Part shown: piece after piece, positions 17,589-25,583 of the stretch
Layout: each line of letters begins with the position of its first letter
How positions within the stretch are numbered: the stretch's first letter is position 1
From: Autumnicola musiva
GTDB lineage: Bacteria > Bacteroidota > Bacteroidia > Flavobacteriales > Flavobacteriaceae
Reading direction: 5' to 3'
Length of the DNA: 64,000 nt
NCBI RefSeq assembly: GCF_031846585.1
Contig: NZ_JAVRHK010000001.1
Span: 464,606-528,605, forward strand
Notes under the pieces: model-generated
Told to the model about the DNA's origin: nothing
The model's database searches: none
What the model saw: only the letters and a program-made list of their open reading frames with translations
Made by a program: the position numbers and the translations under genes

Positions 17589-18305
17589 CTACTCAGTATT
17601 TTCTATTTCTCCAACACTGGTAATAGAACTTATATTTTCAATTTGTTCTTTAATTCCATTTACCTGATTAGGAAATACTCCCTGAAACATCAAAATACAC
17701 CCAAAGATTATAAGCAGCACACTTATTCCCTTTTTCATCCGGTAAATCCTGGTTGGGGTCAATTTCCGGTTAAGCTTTTTGGCCAAAAGAATTTTTGCAA
17801 TATCCACCAAGAGATAAGTTCCCAGGACCGATGCGAAGAAAATCACAATCCTGTTGGTTTCCATCCCCATCTTTGGTGTAAATACAATCACCAGGCCTAA
17901 CCAGAAACCCAGCACTCCAACATTTATAAAATTCAGTAAAAAACCTTTGGCCGAAAGTCCCAGATAATCACTTTTACTTAACTTCCTTATTGCAGGAGTT
18001 TCCTCTTCTTCACGCTTAAAGACTTTTTTAGTCTGAATAAAACTCATCAGCCCATATGTGGTTAAAATAGCCCCTCCAAAAATAAAGAGTGCAGGATCAT
18101 CCTTAATAGAATTAAGAAGTTTACTAGTGCTGAAATATGCTATAAAAAGAAAAACAATATCTGCCAGAATAACTCCCACATCTAAAGCAAAAGCTGCTCT
18201 AAATCCCTTAATAGCTGCCGTTTCCAACAATACAAAAAAGACAGGTCCAAACAGAAAGGCAAGAAAAAAGCCTAACGGTACACCCGCTAAGATATCCTGT
18301 AACAT
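17589..18305 (-). CDS. LysE-family amino acid exporter
   Basis: A 238-residue membrane protein with six predicted membrane helices and the LysE start motif GVPLGFFLAFLFGPVFF. LysE/RhtB proteins export amino acids or related small molecules; the substrate cannot be told. The C-terminal tail after residue 210 is hydrophilic. It follows the DUF2807 gene by 30 bases and probably shares the rnr transcript. Confidence 0.87.
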   Translation of the reverse strand: MLQDILAGVPLGFFLAFLFGPVFFVLLETAAIKGFRAAFALDVGVILADIVFLFIAYFSTSKLLNSIKDDPALFIFGGAILTTYGLMSFIQTKKVFKREEEETPAIRKLSKSDYLGLSAKGFLLNFINVGVLGFWLGLVIVFTPKMGMETNRIVIFFASVLGTYLLVDIAKILLAKKLNRKLTPTRIYRMKKGISVLLIIFGCILMFQGVFPNQVNGIKEQIENISSITSVGEIENTE

Positions 18306-18335
18306 AGAGTTATTATGTACTGCAAAGGTAAAGTT

Positions 18336-19007
18336 TTAGTTTTTGCTGACCACTTTTCCGCCAAAAAGCGTTTGCTGATCTATTACTTCAGGGTTTCCAT
18401 AAACATTTACCACACCGCCTGCACGGACTTTTGCAGCAACTTCTTTAGAAGCATTAACATCTGCAGCTCCACCCATACTTATTTCAACCGTGGTGTTACG
18501 GCTGCGAAGGGTTCCACCATAGAATTTGCCTCCGGCCCTTACAATCACATCCTGATGGCCTGAGGTTCCCTCTACGTCTATTTCTCCACCGGTTAAAGCT
18601 TTGGCCTTTAATTGGTTTACTTCTATAGTGGCATAAATTTCAGCTCCTTCCTGCGTTTCCAGTTCCAGGCTTCCCTGCTTCATAGGATTTTTTACCCTTA
18701 TAGTGGCATTTTGAATGGCATTAAGCCTTTGCACATCTGTATAAAAAACTTTGATGTTTACATCTTCATTTTTCCAGATGTTATCAATGCTTTTTTTTAT
18801 TTTAAGCACCCCATTATCATTATTAAAATCCACCTCTTCCCTATTCTTTCCGGTAACCACGGCTTTGTTAATATCGGCTTTAGCCAGTATTATTTCAAGA
18901 CTATTATAAACTTTAATTTCTTCAAAATTTTCAAGATTATGAACAACCTCCTGGGCTCCTGCATAAGTACAGCAAAAGAGCATGAGGAGTAAAGCGTAAT
19001 TTTTCAT
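18336..19007 (-). CDS. exported DUF2807 (putative autotransporter adhesin head GIN) protein
   Basis: The start at 19007 gives a typical signal peptide (MKNYALLLMLFCCTYAGAQ); an upstream in-frame start would overlap rnr. The mature part of about 205 residues is a beta-helix-like repeat domain (with motifs such as GGEIDVEGTSG and GGAADVNASKEV) characteristic of DUF2807. Such proteins are common in Bacteroidota and of unknown function; a surface or periplasmic scaffold is possible. The start lies 7 bases after the rnr stop. Confidence 0.85.
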   Translation of the reverse strand: MKNYALLLMLFCCTYAGAQEVVHNLENFEEIKVYNSLEIILAKADINKAVVTGKNREEVDFNNDNGVLKIKKSIDNIWKNEDVNIKVFYTDVQRLNAIQNATIRVKNPMKQGSLELETQEGAEIYATIEVNQLKAKALTGGEIDVEGTSGHQDVIVRAGGKFYGGTLRSRNTTVEISMGGAADVNASKEVAAKVRAGGVVNVYGNPEVIDQQTLFGGKVVSKN

Positions 19008-19014
19008 AGTAACA

Positions 19015-21216
19015 TTATTTATTTTCATATTCTTCACGCGATCCTAACAAGGTGAGATCCAGATGGCGTTTAAGTAAATCGGCATTTTTTACCCGCACAT
19101 AAACTTCATCTCCAAGTTGATAAGTTTTGCCCAATTTACGTCCTACAACAGCATAATGTTCTTCATCAAACTCATAATGATCATCCTTCATATCCCGAAG
19201 CCTAATCATTCCTTCACATTTATTTTCAATAATTTCAACAAAAATACCCCATTCAGTAACACCGGAAATCACGCCAAGAAAATCTTCGTTTTGATGATCC
19301 TGCATAAACTTAACCTGCATGTATTTAATAGAATCCCTTTCAGCATTGGTTGCCAGATTTTCCATCTCACTGCTGTGGTGGCATTTTTCATCAAATTCTT
19401 CTTCGTTTGCAGAGGGTTTATCATCTAAATAGCGCTGTAGCAAACGATGTACCATTACATCAGGATAACGACGTATTGGCGAAGTAAAATGCGTATAATA
19501 ATCAAAAGAAAGTCCGTAATGCCCTATATTTCCAGTTCCATAATAGGCCTTACTCATGGTTCTAATCGCCAGGGTATCCACAAGATTTTGCTCTTTTTTA
19601 CCCTGAACATCCTCCAATAAGGAATTAAGGGATGAAGAAACTGTTTTTTTATCCTTCAAATTCAGCTTGTGCCCAAACTTGGCTACTAAATTTTGAAGAG
19701 AAGCAAGCTTGGTATCATCAGGCTCATCATGACACCTATAAACAAAAGTTTTTTTCTGCTTTTGCTTTCCTATAAATTCAGCTACTTTTCTATTGGCCAG
19801 CAGCATAAATTCTTCAATTAATTTATTGGCTTCCTTAGCAGTTTTAAAGAATACTCCAATAGGCTCATTTTCTTCATCCAGCTGAAATTTAACCTCCACC
19901 TTGTCAAAAGAAATAGCACCTTCGCGCATTCGCCTTGATCTCATAATCCTGGCCAGATCGTTTAGCTGTAAAATAGCTTCCACAATACTGTCATCGGCCT
20001 TATAAGCTTTATCCTGAATAGAAACTTCTTCAGGGATTTCTCCTGCTTTTGTTTCTATAATATGCTGTGCTTCTTCATAGGCAAACCTGGCATCAGAATA
20101 AGTGACCGTTCTTCCAAACCAATGATTTTTTACATTCGCTTTTTTATCGATTTCAAATACTGCGGAAAATGTGTACTTTTCTTCATTAGGCCTGAGGGAA
20201 CAGGCATTATTTGAAAGAATTTCCGGAAGCATGGGCACCACCCGGTCTACAAGATAAACTGAAGTAGCCCTTTCATAAGCCTCCTCGTCTAAAATGGTTT
20301 CTTTCTGAAGATAATGCGAAACATCGGCAATATGGATACCTACTTCAAAATTGCCATTTTCAAGCTTTGTAAAACTTAGTGCATCATCAAAATCCTTGGC
20401 ATCTTTAGGATCTATGGTAAATGTAAGATCTTTACGCATGTCCCTTCTCTTTTTAATCTCCGATTCCTGTATGGAAGTGTCCAGCTGATTGGCAAATTCC
20501 TCCACCTCTTTTGGAAATTCGTAAGGCAAGCCATATTGAGCCAGGATCCCGTGGATTTCTGTATGATGTTCTCCCGGGGTACCAAGAACTTTAGTTATTT
20601 TTCCAAAAGGAGAATCGGCTTTCTCAGGCCATTCTTCAAATTCTACCACTACTTTGTCTCCATTTTTTGCATCAGCAGTCTTATTCCGCTGCACAAAAAT
20701 ATCAGTATACATTTTGGGATCATCAATTTTCACAAAACCAAAGTCATTTTTCAGATCAAGAATACCAACAAATTCAGATCGTTTTCTCTTAATTACTTTA
20801 GTTACTTCCCCTTCAGATTTTTTTCGTCTTCGTTTGTCGTAAATGTAAATTTCTACTTCGTCACCATGAAATGCAGTATTTAAGCAATTCGCGGGAATAA
20901 AAACATCATCCTCCAGTTCCTCAACCATCACATACCCAAAACCTTTGGTGGTCATATCCAGCTTACCATGATAATAACTGTTACTGGCTTCAATTTTAAA
21001 TTTTCCGCGTTCAACCTGAAGAACTTGTTTTTTGGCTGCCAGTTGCGCCAGCTTTTTTGTAATCTCATTGCGACTACCGGGATCATCAACTCCCAGTATG
21101 GAAGCTATTTGTTTGTAATTATAAGTTTTACCTGAATTTTTTCGTAGAATATCTAATATTTTCCTGGATAAATTACCAAGATTTGGTTTGGAATTTTTTT
21201 TCTTCTTTTTCTTCAT
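19015..21216 (-). CDS. rnr: ribonuclease R
   Basis: RNase R is a 3'-5' exoribonuclease that degrades structured RNA. The 733-residue protein has an N-terminal helix-turn-helix-like domain, cold-shock domains, the RNB catalytic segment with IDPKDAKDFDDA (Asp 269 to Asp 278, magnesium ligands) and a C-terminal S1 domain (GVISGVTEWGIFVEI). It starts with a Lys run (MKKKKKKNSK). It is the first gene of a minus-strand run with the DUF2807 and LysE genes. Confidence 0.97.
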   Translation of the reverse strand: MKKKKKKNSKPNLGNLSRKILDILRKNSGKTYNYKQIASILGVDDPGSRNEITKKLAQLAAKKQVLQVERGKFKIEASNSYYHGKLDMTTKGFGYVMVEELEDDVFIPANCLNTAFHGDEVEIYIYDKRRRKKSEGEVTKVIKRKRSEFVGILDLKNDFGFVKIDDPKMYTDIFVQRNKTADAKNGDKVVVEFEEWPEKADSPFGKITKVLGTPGEHHTEIHGILAQYGLPYEFPKEVEEFANQLDTSIQESEIKKRRDMRKDLTFTIDPKDAKDFDDALSFTKLENGNFEVGIHIADVSHYLQKETILDEEAYERATSVYLVDRVVPMLPEILSNNACSLRPNEEKYTFSAVFEIDKKANVKNHWFGRTVTYSDARFAYEEAQHIIETKAGEIPEEVSIQDKAYKADDSIVEAILQLNDLARIMRSRRMREGAISFDKVEVKFQLDEENEPIGVFFKTAKEANKLIEEFMLLANRKVAEFIGKQKQKKTFVYRCHDEPDDTKLASLQNLVAKFGHKLNLKDKKTVSSSLNSLLEDVQGKKEQNLVDTLAIRTMSKAYYGTGNIGHYGLSFDYYTHFTSPIRRYPDVMVHRLLQRYLDDKPSANEEEFDEKCHHSSEMENLATNAERDSIKYMQVKFMQDHQNEDFLGVISGVTEWGIFVEIIENKCEGMIRLRDMKDDHYEFDEEHYAVVGRKLGKTYQLGDEVYVRVKNADLLKRHLDLTLLGSREEYENK

Positions 21217-21405
21217 TTGAATGTATAAATGATAAAATTACAGCTTAAAAGTTACATTATACATCTTTGAATATAAAGTTTTAAATAAGGAAACTGCTTT
21301 CCTATTCTTTTATACGGCTGCATCAAACTCATTTTCAGAAAAGTGAACATCATGATTTGGGATAAAACAAATTTTTAAAACGTTATAAATAACTTAAAAT
21401 TTTCT

Positions 21406-21413
21406 TAAATTTG
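21406..21413 (+). promoter_or_regulatory. promoter -7 element for the small membrane protein and DUF2007 genes
   Basis: TAAATTTG is a perfect TAnnTTTG match, 41 bases upstream of the ATG at 21455. The 190 bases between it and rnr show no other gene. Confidence 0.5.
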
Positions 21414-21454
21414 TTTTTTTGTATAGTGCCCAATGTTTTAAAAAAACTTTTTAT

Positions 21455-21625
21455 ATGGGTTTGAGTAAATCTAATAAAATTTCCTTTTTATTCTTCTTTA
21501 TCTTCCTTCTGGGAGTAATTGGATTTATAGCATATATAAATATTTCCCTCAATAAAAATTCTTATGCAGATCCTCTTTTTTCCACTGAACACGTGGAAGA
21601 TATCTCTTTAACAATTCAGGATTAA
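21455..21625 (+). CDS. small single-pass membrane protein
   Basis: I chose the ATG at 21455, giving MGLSKSNKISFLFFFIFLLGVIGF and a total of 56 residues; an upstream TTG at 21419 falls too close to the promoter. One strong membrane helix spans about residues 9-28, followed by a short tail containing EHVEDISLTIQD. Function unknown. It precedes the DUF2007 gene by 33 bases and may be cotranscribed. Confidence 0.55.
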   Translation: MGLSKSNKISFLFFFIFLLGVIGFIAYINISLNKNSYADPLFSTEHVEDISLTIQD

Positions 21626-21658
21626 ATATTATCTTTAGTAGGCTGTATTACTGCCTCT

Positions 21659-21901
21659 ATGAAGAACTTCGTTTGCATTGCAACATTTACCTACGTCTAT
21701 GAATATCTTGTTATTCAACCAATTCTTAATCAGGAAAATATTCGTTATATTTTTGAAAATGAAACAATTATAGGGATTATTCCTTATTATTCAAATGCGT
21801 TTGGAGGCATTCGGCTTCTGGTTCATCCTAATGATATTACCGAAGCACAAACAATTCTGGATTCTTTTCAGGATCGTTCTTCCCATCTCAAAATTGTATA
21901 G
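21659..21901 (+). CDS. DUF2007-like small protein
   Basis: An 80-residue protein of the DUF2007 (putative signal-transducing) type: it begins with a beta strand (FVCIATFTYVYEYLVIQ), then FENETIIGIIPYY and a helix with NDITEAQTILDSF. These domains resemble a ferredoxin-like fold of unknown function. It sits upstream of the candidate origin and rpiB. Confidence 0.72.
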   Translation: MKNFVCIATFTYVYEYLVIQPILNQENIRYIFENETIIGIIPYYSNAFGGIRLLVHPNDITEAQTILDSFQDRSSHLKIV

Positions 21902-22360
21902 TTGTTAACAGCTATATTATATTTATTCGTTTCTTCTATTTTAAAAAATTAAAAATGGATGTTATTATAGTGTGTTAATTTGTAGAACAAAAATGATCAG
22001 GAATATTTGGTATTTCAGTTATTAGCTTTTTATAATATCTTATCAACAGGTGTGGAGAAAGCTAACTTCCTGACTAGCATACCACGTTAAGGTTTACTTA
22101 ACAAATTTAGGAAACAAGATGTTAAGATATATTCTTAATTCTTTTTATAATTTAAGTTGTTGACAATGCAATTTCTGCTGCTGATAACTTCCTGAAAAAT
22201 CCTAAACTTATTTCTTGATTTTTAAGATTTGATTCTGGTATTGCAATTTATCTCCACTCCTGCAAATAAGATTATAACTTTATCATCAAGGTTTATCCAC
22301 AGCTTACTGTCAATTACAATTACCTGTAAATAAAGGTATTCAATAAAGTAATTAACAATT
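21902..22360. other. candidate chromosome replication origin (oriC), no gene
   Basis: This 0.5-kb AT-rich stretch has no open frame of note. It contains a perfect DnaA box TTATCCACA (22293-22301), near-matches TTATCAACA (22040-22048) and TGTGGAGAA (22051-22059, reverse strand), and two weaker reverse-strand matches at 22158-22166 and 22179-22187. Two parS-like sites lie 13-16 kb to the left and rnpA lies 3 kb to the right. A longer reading would need GC-skew analysis; an origin is an inference. Confidence 0.4.
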
Positions 22361-22390
22361 GAAATGTTCGGAGTTAATAAGCCCTTTTTT

Positions 22391-22398
22391 TACCTTTG
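22391..22398 (+). promoter_or_regulatory. promoter -7 element of rpiB
   Basis: TACCTTTG matches TAnnTTTG exactly and gives a leader of about 16 bases to the ATG at 22418. A TTCG 20 bases upstream may serve as the -33 element. Confidence 0.6.
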
Positions 22399-22417
22399 TT
22401 TTTCTAAATATTCAAAT

Positions 22418-22858
22418 ATGAAAATAGCAATTGGAAATGATCATGCCGGTACTACTTACAAGGAAAAAGTGGTACAATACCTTGAAAATAAAGGGATAAA
22501 AGTTATTAACTACGGTACCGATTCTGAAAAAAGCGTGGATTATCCCGATTTTGTTCATCCCGTTGCTGAAGATGTTAGTGATAAAAAAGTAGATTTTGGT
22601 ATAATTATTTGCGGCAGTGGCAATGGTGCAAATATGACCGCTAATAAACATCAGGCAGTAAGATCTGCCCTTTGCTGGACTTCTGAGATTGCTGAATTGG
22701 CAAGGAGCCATAATAATGCTAATATATTAAGTGTGCCCGCAAGGTTTGTTTCTATTCAACAAACCGTAGATATGGTAGAAACTTTTTTAAACACCGAATT
22801 TGAAGGTGGGCGCCATCAAAATAGAATAGATAAAATACCGGCAAAAAGAAGCTGTTAA
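22418..22858 (+). CDS. rpiB: ribose-5-phosphate isomerase B
   Basis: RpiB interconverts ribose-5-phosphate and ribulose-5-phosphate. From the ATG at 22418 the protein starts MKIAIGNDHAG with the conserved substrate-binding Asp-His near residues 8-9. The catalytic Cys is at 65 in GIIICGSGNGANMTANK. Length is 146 residues, normal for the family. An upstream in-frame start at 22364 would include the promoter and is rejected. Confidence 0.95.
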   Translation: MKIAIGNDHAGTTYKEKVVQYLENKGIKVINYGTDSEKSVDYPDFVHPVAEDVSDKKVDFGIIICGSGNGANMTANKHQAVRSALCWTSEIAELARSHNNANILSVPARFVSIQQTVDMVETFLNTEFEGGRHQNRIDKIPAKRSC

Positions 22859-22932
22859 CGCACTTTAAAAATTTTACCTGAATTCTTTGAGTGCAGGTAT
22901 TTTGTGATTTGTTTTGAAGATAGAACAACTGA

Positions 22933-23376
22933 ATGGAAATAGAAATAAAAAATTTTTCTGAACTTAATACTGAAGAACTATATGAGATATTACAATTACG
23001 TTCTGAAATTTTTGTGGTAGAACAGGATTGCGTGTACCAGGACATAGATGGAAAAGATCAGAAAGGACTTCATATTCTAGGGAAAAAAGGGGGAAAACTG
23101 GTCGCTTATACCCGGTGCTTTAACAAGGGTTTTTATTTTGAAGAAGCTGCTATAGGCCGTGTGCTTGTTAAAATTCAGGAACGTAAATATGGCTATGGGC
23201 ATCAGATAATGCAGGCATCAATTAAAGCCATAAGGGAACTTTTTAAAACAGATAATATTAAATTATCTGCCCAGCAGTACCTGGTTAAGTTTTACGAAAG
23301 CCATGGGTTTTCAACAACCGGGGAAGGTTATCTTGAAGATGGAATTCCACACATAGCAATGGTGAAAACCGCCTGA
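22933..23376 (+). CDS. ElaA-type GNAT acetyltransferase
   Basis: A 147-residue GNAT-fold protein of the ElaA group: the N-terminal motif LYEILQLRSEIFVVEQDCVY and the acetyl-CoA loop segment IGRVLVKIQERKYGYGHQIM are present, as is the GFSTTGEGYLEDGIPHIAM tail. The acyl acceptor is unknown. It is convergent with the S41 protease gene, with two bases between the stops. Confidence 0.85.
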   Translation: MEIEIKNFSELNTEELYEILQLRSEIFVVEQDCVYQDIDGKDQKGLHILGKKGGKLVAYTRCFNKGFYFEEAAIGRVLVKIQERKYGYGHQIMQASIKAIRELFKTDNIKLSAQQYLVKFYESHGFSTTGEGYLEDGIPHIAMVKTA

Positions 23377-23377
23377 T

Positions 23378-25009
23378 TTAATGCAGGATCTCTGAGTATT
23401 CTGAAGGCTCATTTAAAATTTCCTCAGCTTTATTTATTTCGGGGTTATGAACAACATAATAATCATAAAGTCCTTCTTTATAAAAATAGCGTTTTATAAT
23501 TTCATCGGTAATCAGGCTGGTTATCTCAGCTTTTTTCTCCTCCAGTTCCTGCTTTTTATGCTGTTCAATTTCAGTGGAAATATCTTTATAATTCTGAAGG
23601 ATTTCATCTTCAAATCCTTCTTCCTGAGCAGTTAAAAGTACTTCTTCCAGTTCCTGCTCAGTGGTAGTTTTATACTGAAAATCAGTCTTATTCAGGAATT
23701 TTTTAAAGTCTTCATATTCTCCGTCATTTAAATTAAAGTTCTGCAATTCCGGTTTTTCATGAGAATAATAATATTGAGTGGCGAAATCAAAAATGGCATC
23801 CTCCACTAATAAAGCGTGTGTTATACCGGTGTATTCAGAAGTTTTTAGACGCACATCCGGTAAAATTCCGCCGCCGTCAAACACCTTTCTTCCGTTTCGG
23901 GTTTTAAATTCATTATAATCTTCTGTTCTGGTCCTTATGGCATTTCCTTCTTCGTCCCTGGTACGATAATCCAGTGCCTGTATACACCTTCCGCTTGGCG
24001 TATAATACCTGGAAATGGTTATTTTAAGCTGTGTCCCGTAAGCCAATTCCTTAGGCCGTTGTACGAGCCCTTTTCCAAAACTTCTTGCACCTACAACTAC
24101 TCCCCTGTCTAAATCCTGAATTGCACCTGCAACTATTTCGCTGGCCGAAGCACTTCTGCCGTCTACAAGTACTACTAAAGGTATTTTTGTGTCTATAGGT
24201 TCCTTTTGAGTAAAATATTCCTGATTATATTTTTCAATAACCGATTTGGTGGTAACAATCAGCTCATCTTTTGGAACAAAAATATTACTCACATTAATAG
24301 CTTCGGAAAGTAAACCACCAGGATTTCCTCTAAGATCCAGAATAATCTTTTCGGCACCTTTATTTTTTAAATCTTTTAAAGCTCTCTCAGTTTCTGATGA
24401 GGCCCTGGAATTAAATCTTGAAAGTACAATATACCCACTTTTATTATCGAGTAAGGTATGGTAGGGAACAGCTTTAAGAGTAACAGATTCCCGGGTTAAT
24501 GTAGTGGTTTTTATTTCTCCCTGCCTCCTAAAGGTGAATTCTACACTGGAATTATCGGCACCATTAAGAAGTTCTCCCGCATCTTCCTGAAAATCGACCA
24601 CATTTAGATCTCCAATCTTTATAATCTCGTCTCCGGCTTTTAATCCGGCTTTATCGGCGGGATAATCTTTATAAGGTTCCAGGATAGTAATAGCATCCTT
24701 GCCCATTTTTACGGCAGCTCCAATTCCTGTGTATTCACCGGAATTATTGATTCTGGCCGCTTCCACATCCTGCTCGTTCCAGTAATTGGTATAGGGATCC
24801 AAATCCTGAAGCATCGCTTTAATGGCAGTATCCATAAGCTCGGCAGGATTAGTTTCATCAACATAATTCATGTTGATTTCCTTAAAAAGCGTGGTAAATA
24901 TCTCAATTTGCTTGGCAATCGCGAAAAAATCTGATTTAAAGGAAACGGTACCAAAGAATATTCCCGCGCCTATTATCACCACTGCTATTTTTTTTGCTGA
25001 ATTTCCCAT
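23378..25009 (-). CDS. S41 family C-terminal processing protease
   Basis: A Tsp/CtpA-like serine protease of 543 residues, exported by an uncleaved or cleaved N-terminal signal/anchor (VVIIGAGIFFGTVSF). A PDZ domain lies at about residues 90-175. The catalytic core has LDLRGNPGGLL, SASASE at 286-291 containing the nucleophile, and the general-base Lys 313 in SFGKG. Such proteases trim periplasmic or membrane protein C-termini. The start overlaps the end of rnpA by 25 bases, so the pair is translationally coupled. Confidence 0.95.
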   Translation of the reverse strand: MGNSAKKIAVVIIGAGIFFGTVSFKSDFFAIAKQIEIFTTLFKEINMNYVDETNPAELMDTAIKAMLQDLDPYTNYWNEQDVEAARINNSGEYTGIGAAVKMGKDAITILEPYKDYPADKAGLKAGDEIIKIGDLNVVDFQEDAGELLNGADNSSVEFTFRRQGEIKTTTLTRESVTLKAVPYHTLLDNKSGYIVLSRFNSRASSETERALKDLKNKGAEKIILDLRGNPGGLLSEAINVSNIFVPKDELIVTTKSVIEKYNQEYFTQKEPIDTKIPLVVLVDGRSASASEIVAGAIQDLDRGVVVGARSFGKGLVQRPKELAYGTQLKITISRYYTPSGRCIQALDYRTRDEEGNAIRTRTEDYNEFKTRNGRKVFDGGGILPDVRLKTSEYTGITHALLVEDAIFDFATQYYYSHEKPELQNFNLNDGEYEDFKKFLNKTDFQYKTTTEQELEEVLLTAQEEGFEDEILQNYKDISTEIEQHKKQELEEKKAEITSLITDEIIKRYFYKEGLYDYYVVHNPEINKAEEILNEPSEYSEILH

Positions 25010-25377
25010 TTTTCTTTCTCTTTAAATTTTTCCAGTAACTTCTCCATTTTTATAAAAAGTTCATCATAACGCAATTCTTTGGGAGAGGTGTAGATAAACA
25101 TGAATACATAGGGAGAAGAAATTGTGCTGTTCACAAGATACTTATTTTTTCTATAAACCTCACGCAGCAAACGTTTTATCCTGTTTCGCTGTACAGCAGT
25201 TTTCATTATTCTTTTTGGAACCGAAACTCCTGCCTGTAGTTGTACTTTTTGCCCTTTGGGAAGTTTGATATAGATAAGGCGTATGGGAAAATTTTTTACC
25301 GACTTTCCCTCCTGAAAAAGCTGTTCTATAAGTTTCTTGCTTTTTAATTTCTCCTGTTTTCCGAAGTTTTCTTTCAT
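24985..25377 (-). CDS. rnpA: ribonuclease P protein component
   Basis: RnpA is the protein subunit of RNase P, which matures tRNA 5' ends. The 130-residue protein starts MKENFGKQEKLKSKK and carries the RNR signature (AVQRNRIKRLLREVYR). It overlaps the S41 protease gene by 25 bases. rpmH, often next to rnpA, is not here. A -7 element (25382-25389, minus) ends five bases before the ATG, so the message could be leaderless. Confidence 0.94.
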   Translation of the reverse strand: MKENFGKQEKLKSKKLIEQLFQEGKSVKNFPIRLIYIKLPKGQKVQLQAGVSVPKRIMKTAVQRNRIKRLLREVYRKNKYLVNSTISSPYVFMFIYTSPKELRYDELFIKMEKLLEKFKEKEKWEIQQKK

Positions 25378-25381
25378 GAGC

Positions 25382-25389
25382 CAAAAGTA
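25382..25389 (-). promoter_or_regulatory. promoter -7 element abutting rnpA
   Basis: The minus strand reads TACTTTTG, a match to TAnnTTTG. It ends 4 bases before the rnpA ATG, so transcription would start at or next to the start codon. Confidence 0.45.
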
Positions 25390-25529
25390 ATGATAGTATT
25401 ATATATGGAATAACAGGATCCAGAATTGTGAGAGTACTGCCCCTACCAATCTAGGATAATAGAATTATTAAAATTATTAGCTAAAAATAGTTGTCGACTT
25501 TGCTCAACCTGGCGATAAATTGATAAATA

Positions 25530-25559
25530 AAAACCCTTTTCACGGCGGAAAAGGGTTTT
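25530..25559 (-). terminator. terminator after the M1 peptidase gene
   Basis: A 12-base-pair perfect stem (25530-25541 with 25548-25559), 6-base loop, with a T-rich stretch on the minus-strand side. It lies 24 bases after the M1 gene. Confidence 0.88.
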
Positions 25560-25583
25560 CTAAAAGCTTCTTTCAAAAAGAAA

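Noticed and set aside
21590..21603. A CACGTG-containing sequence similar to parS near the small membrane protein gene
   Set aside because: Only one half matches the ParB consensus; it is not a palindrome.
22364..22417. Upstream start for rpiB at 22364
   Set aside because: The -7 promoter element lies inside the extension, and the family-typical start is MKIAIGNDHAG at 22418.
22875..22904. A 6-base-pair hairpin after rpiB (TACCTG/CAGGTA)
   Set aside because: The stem is short and the loop long, so it is weak evidence for a terminator.
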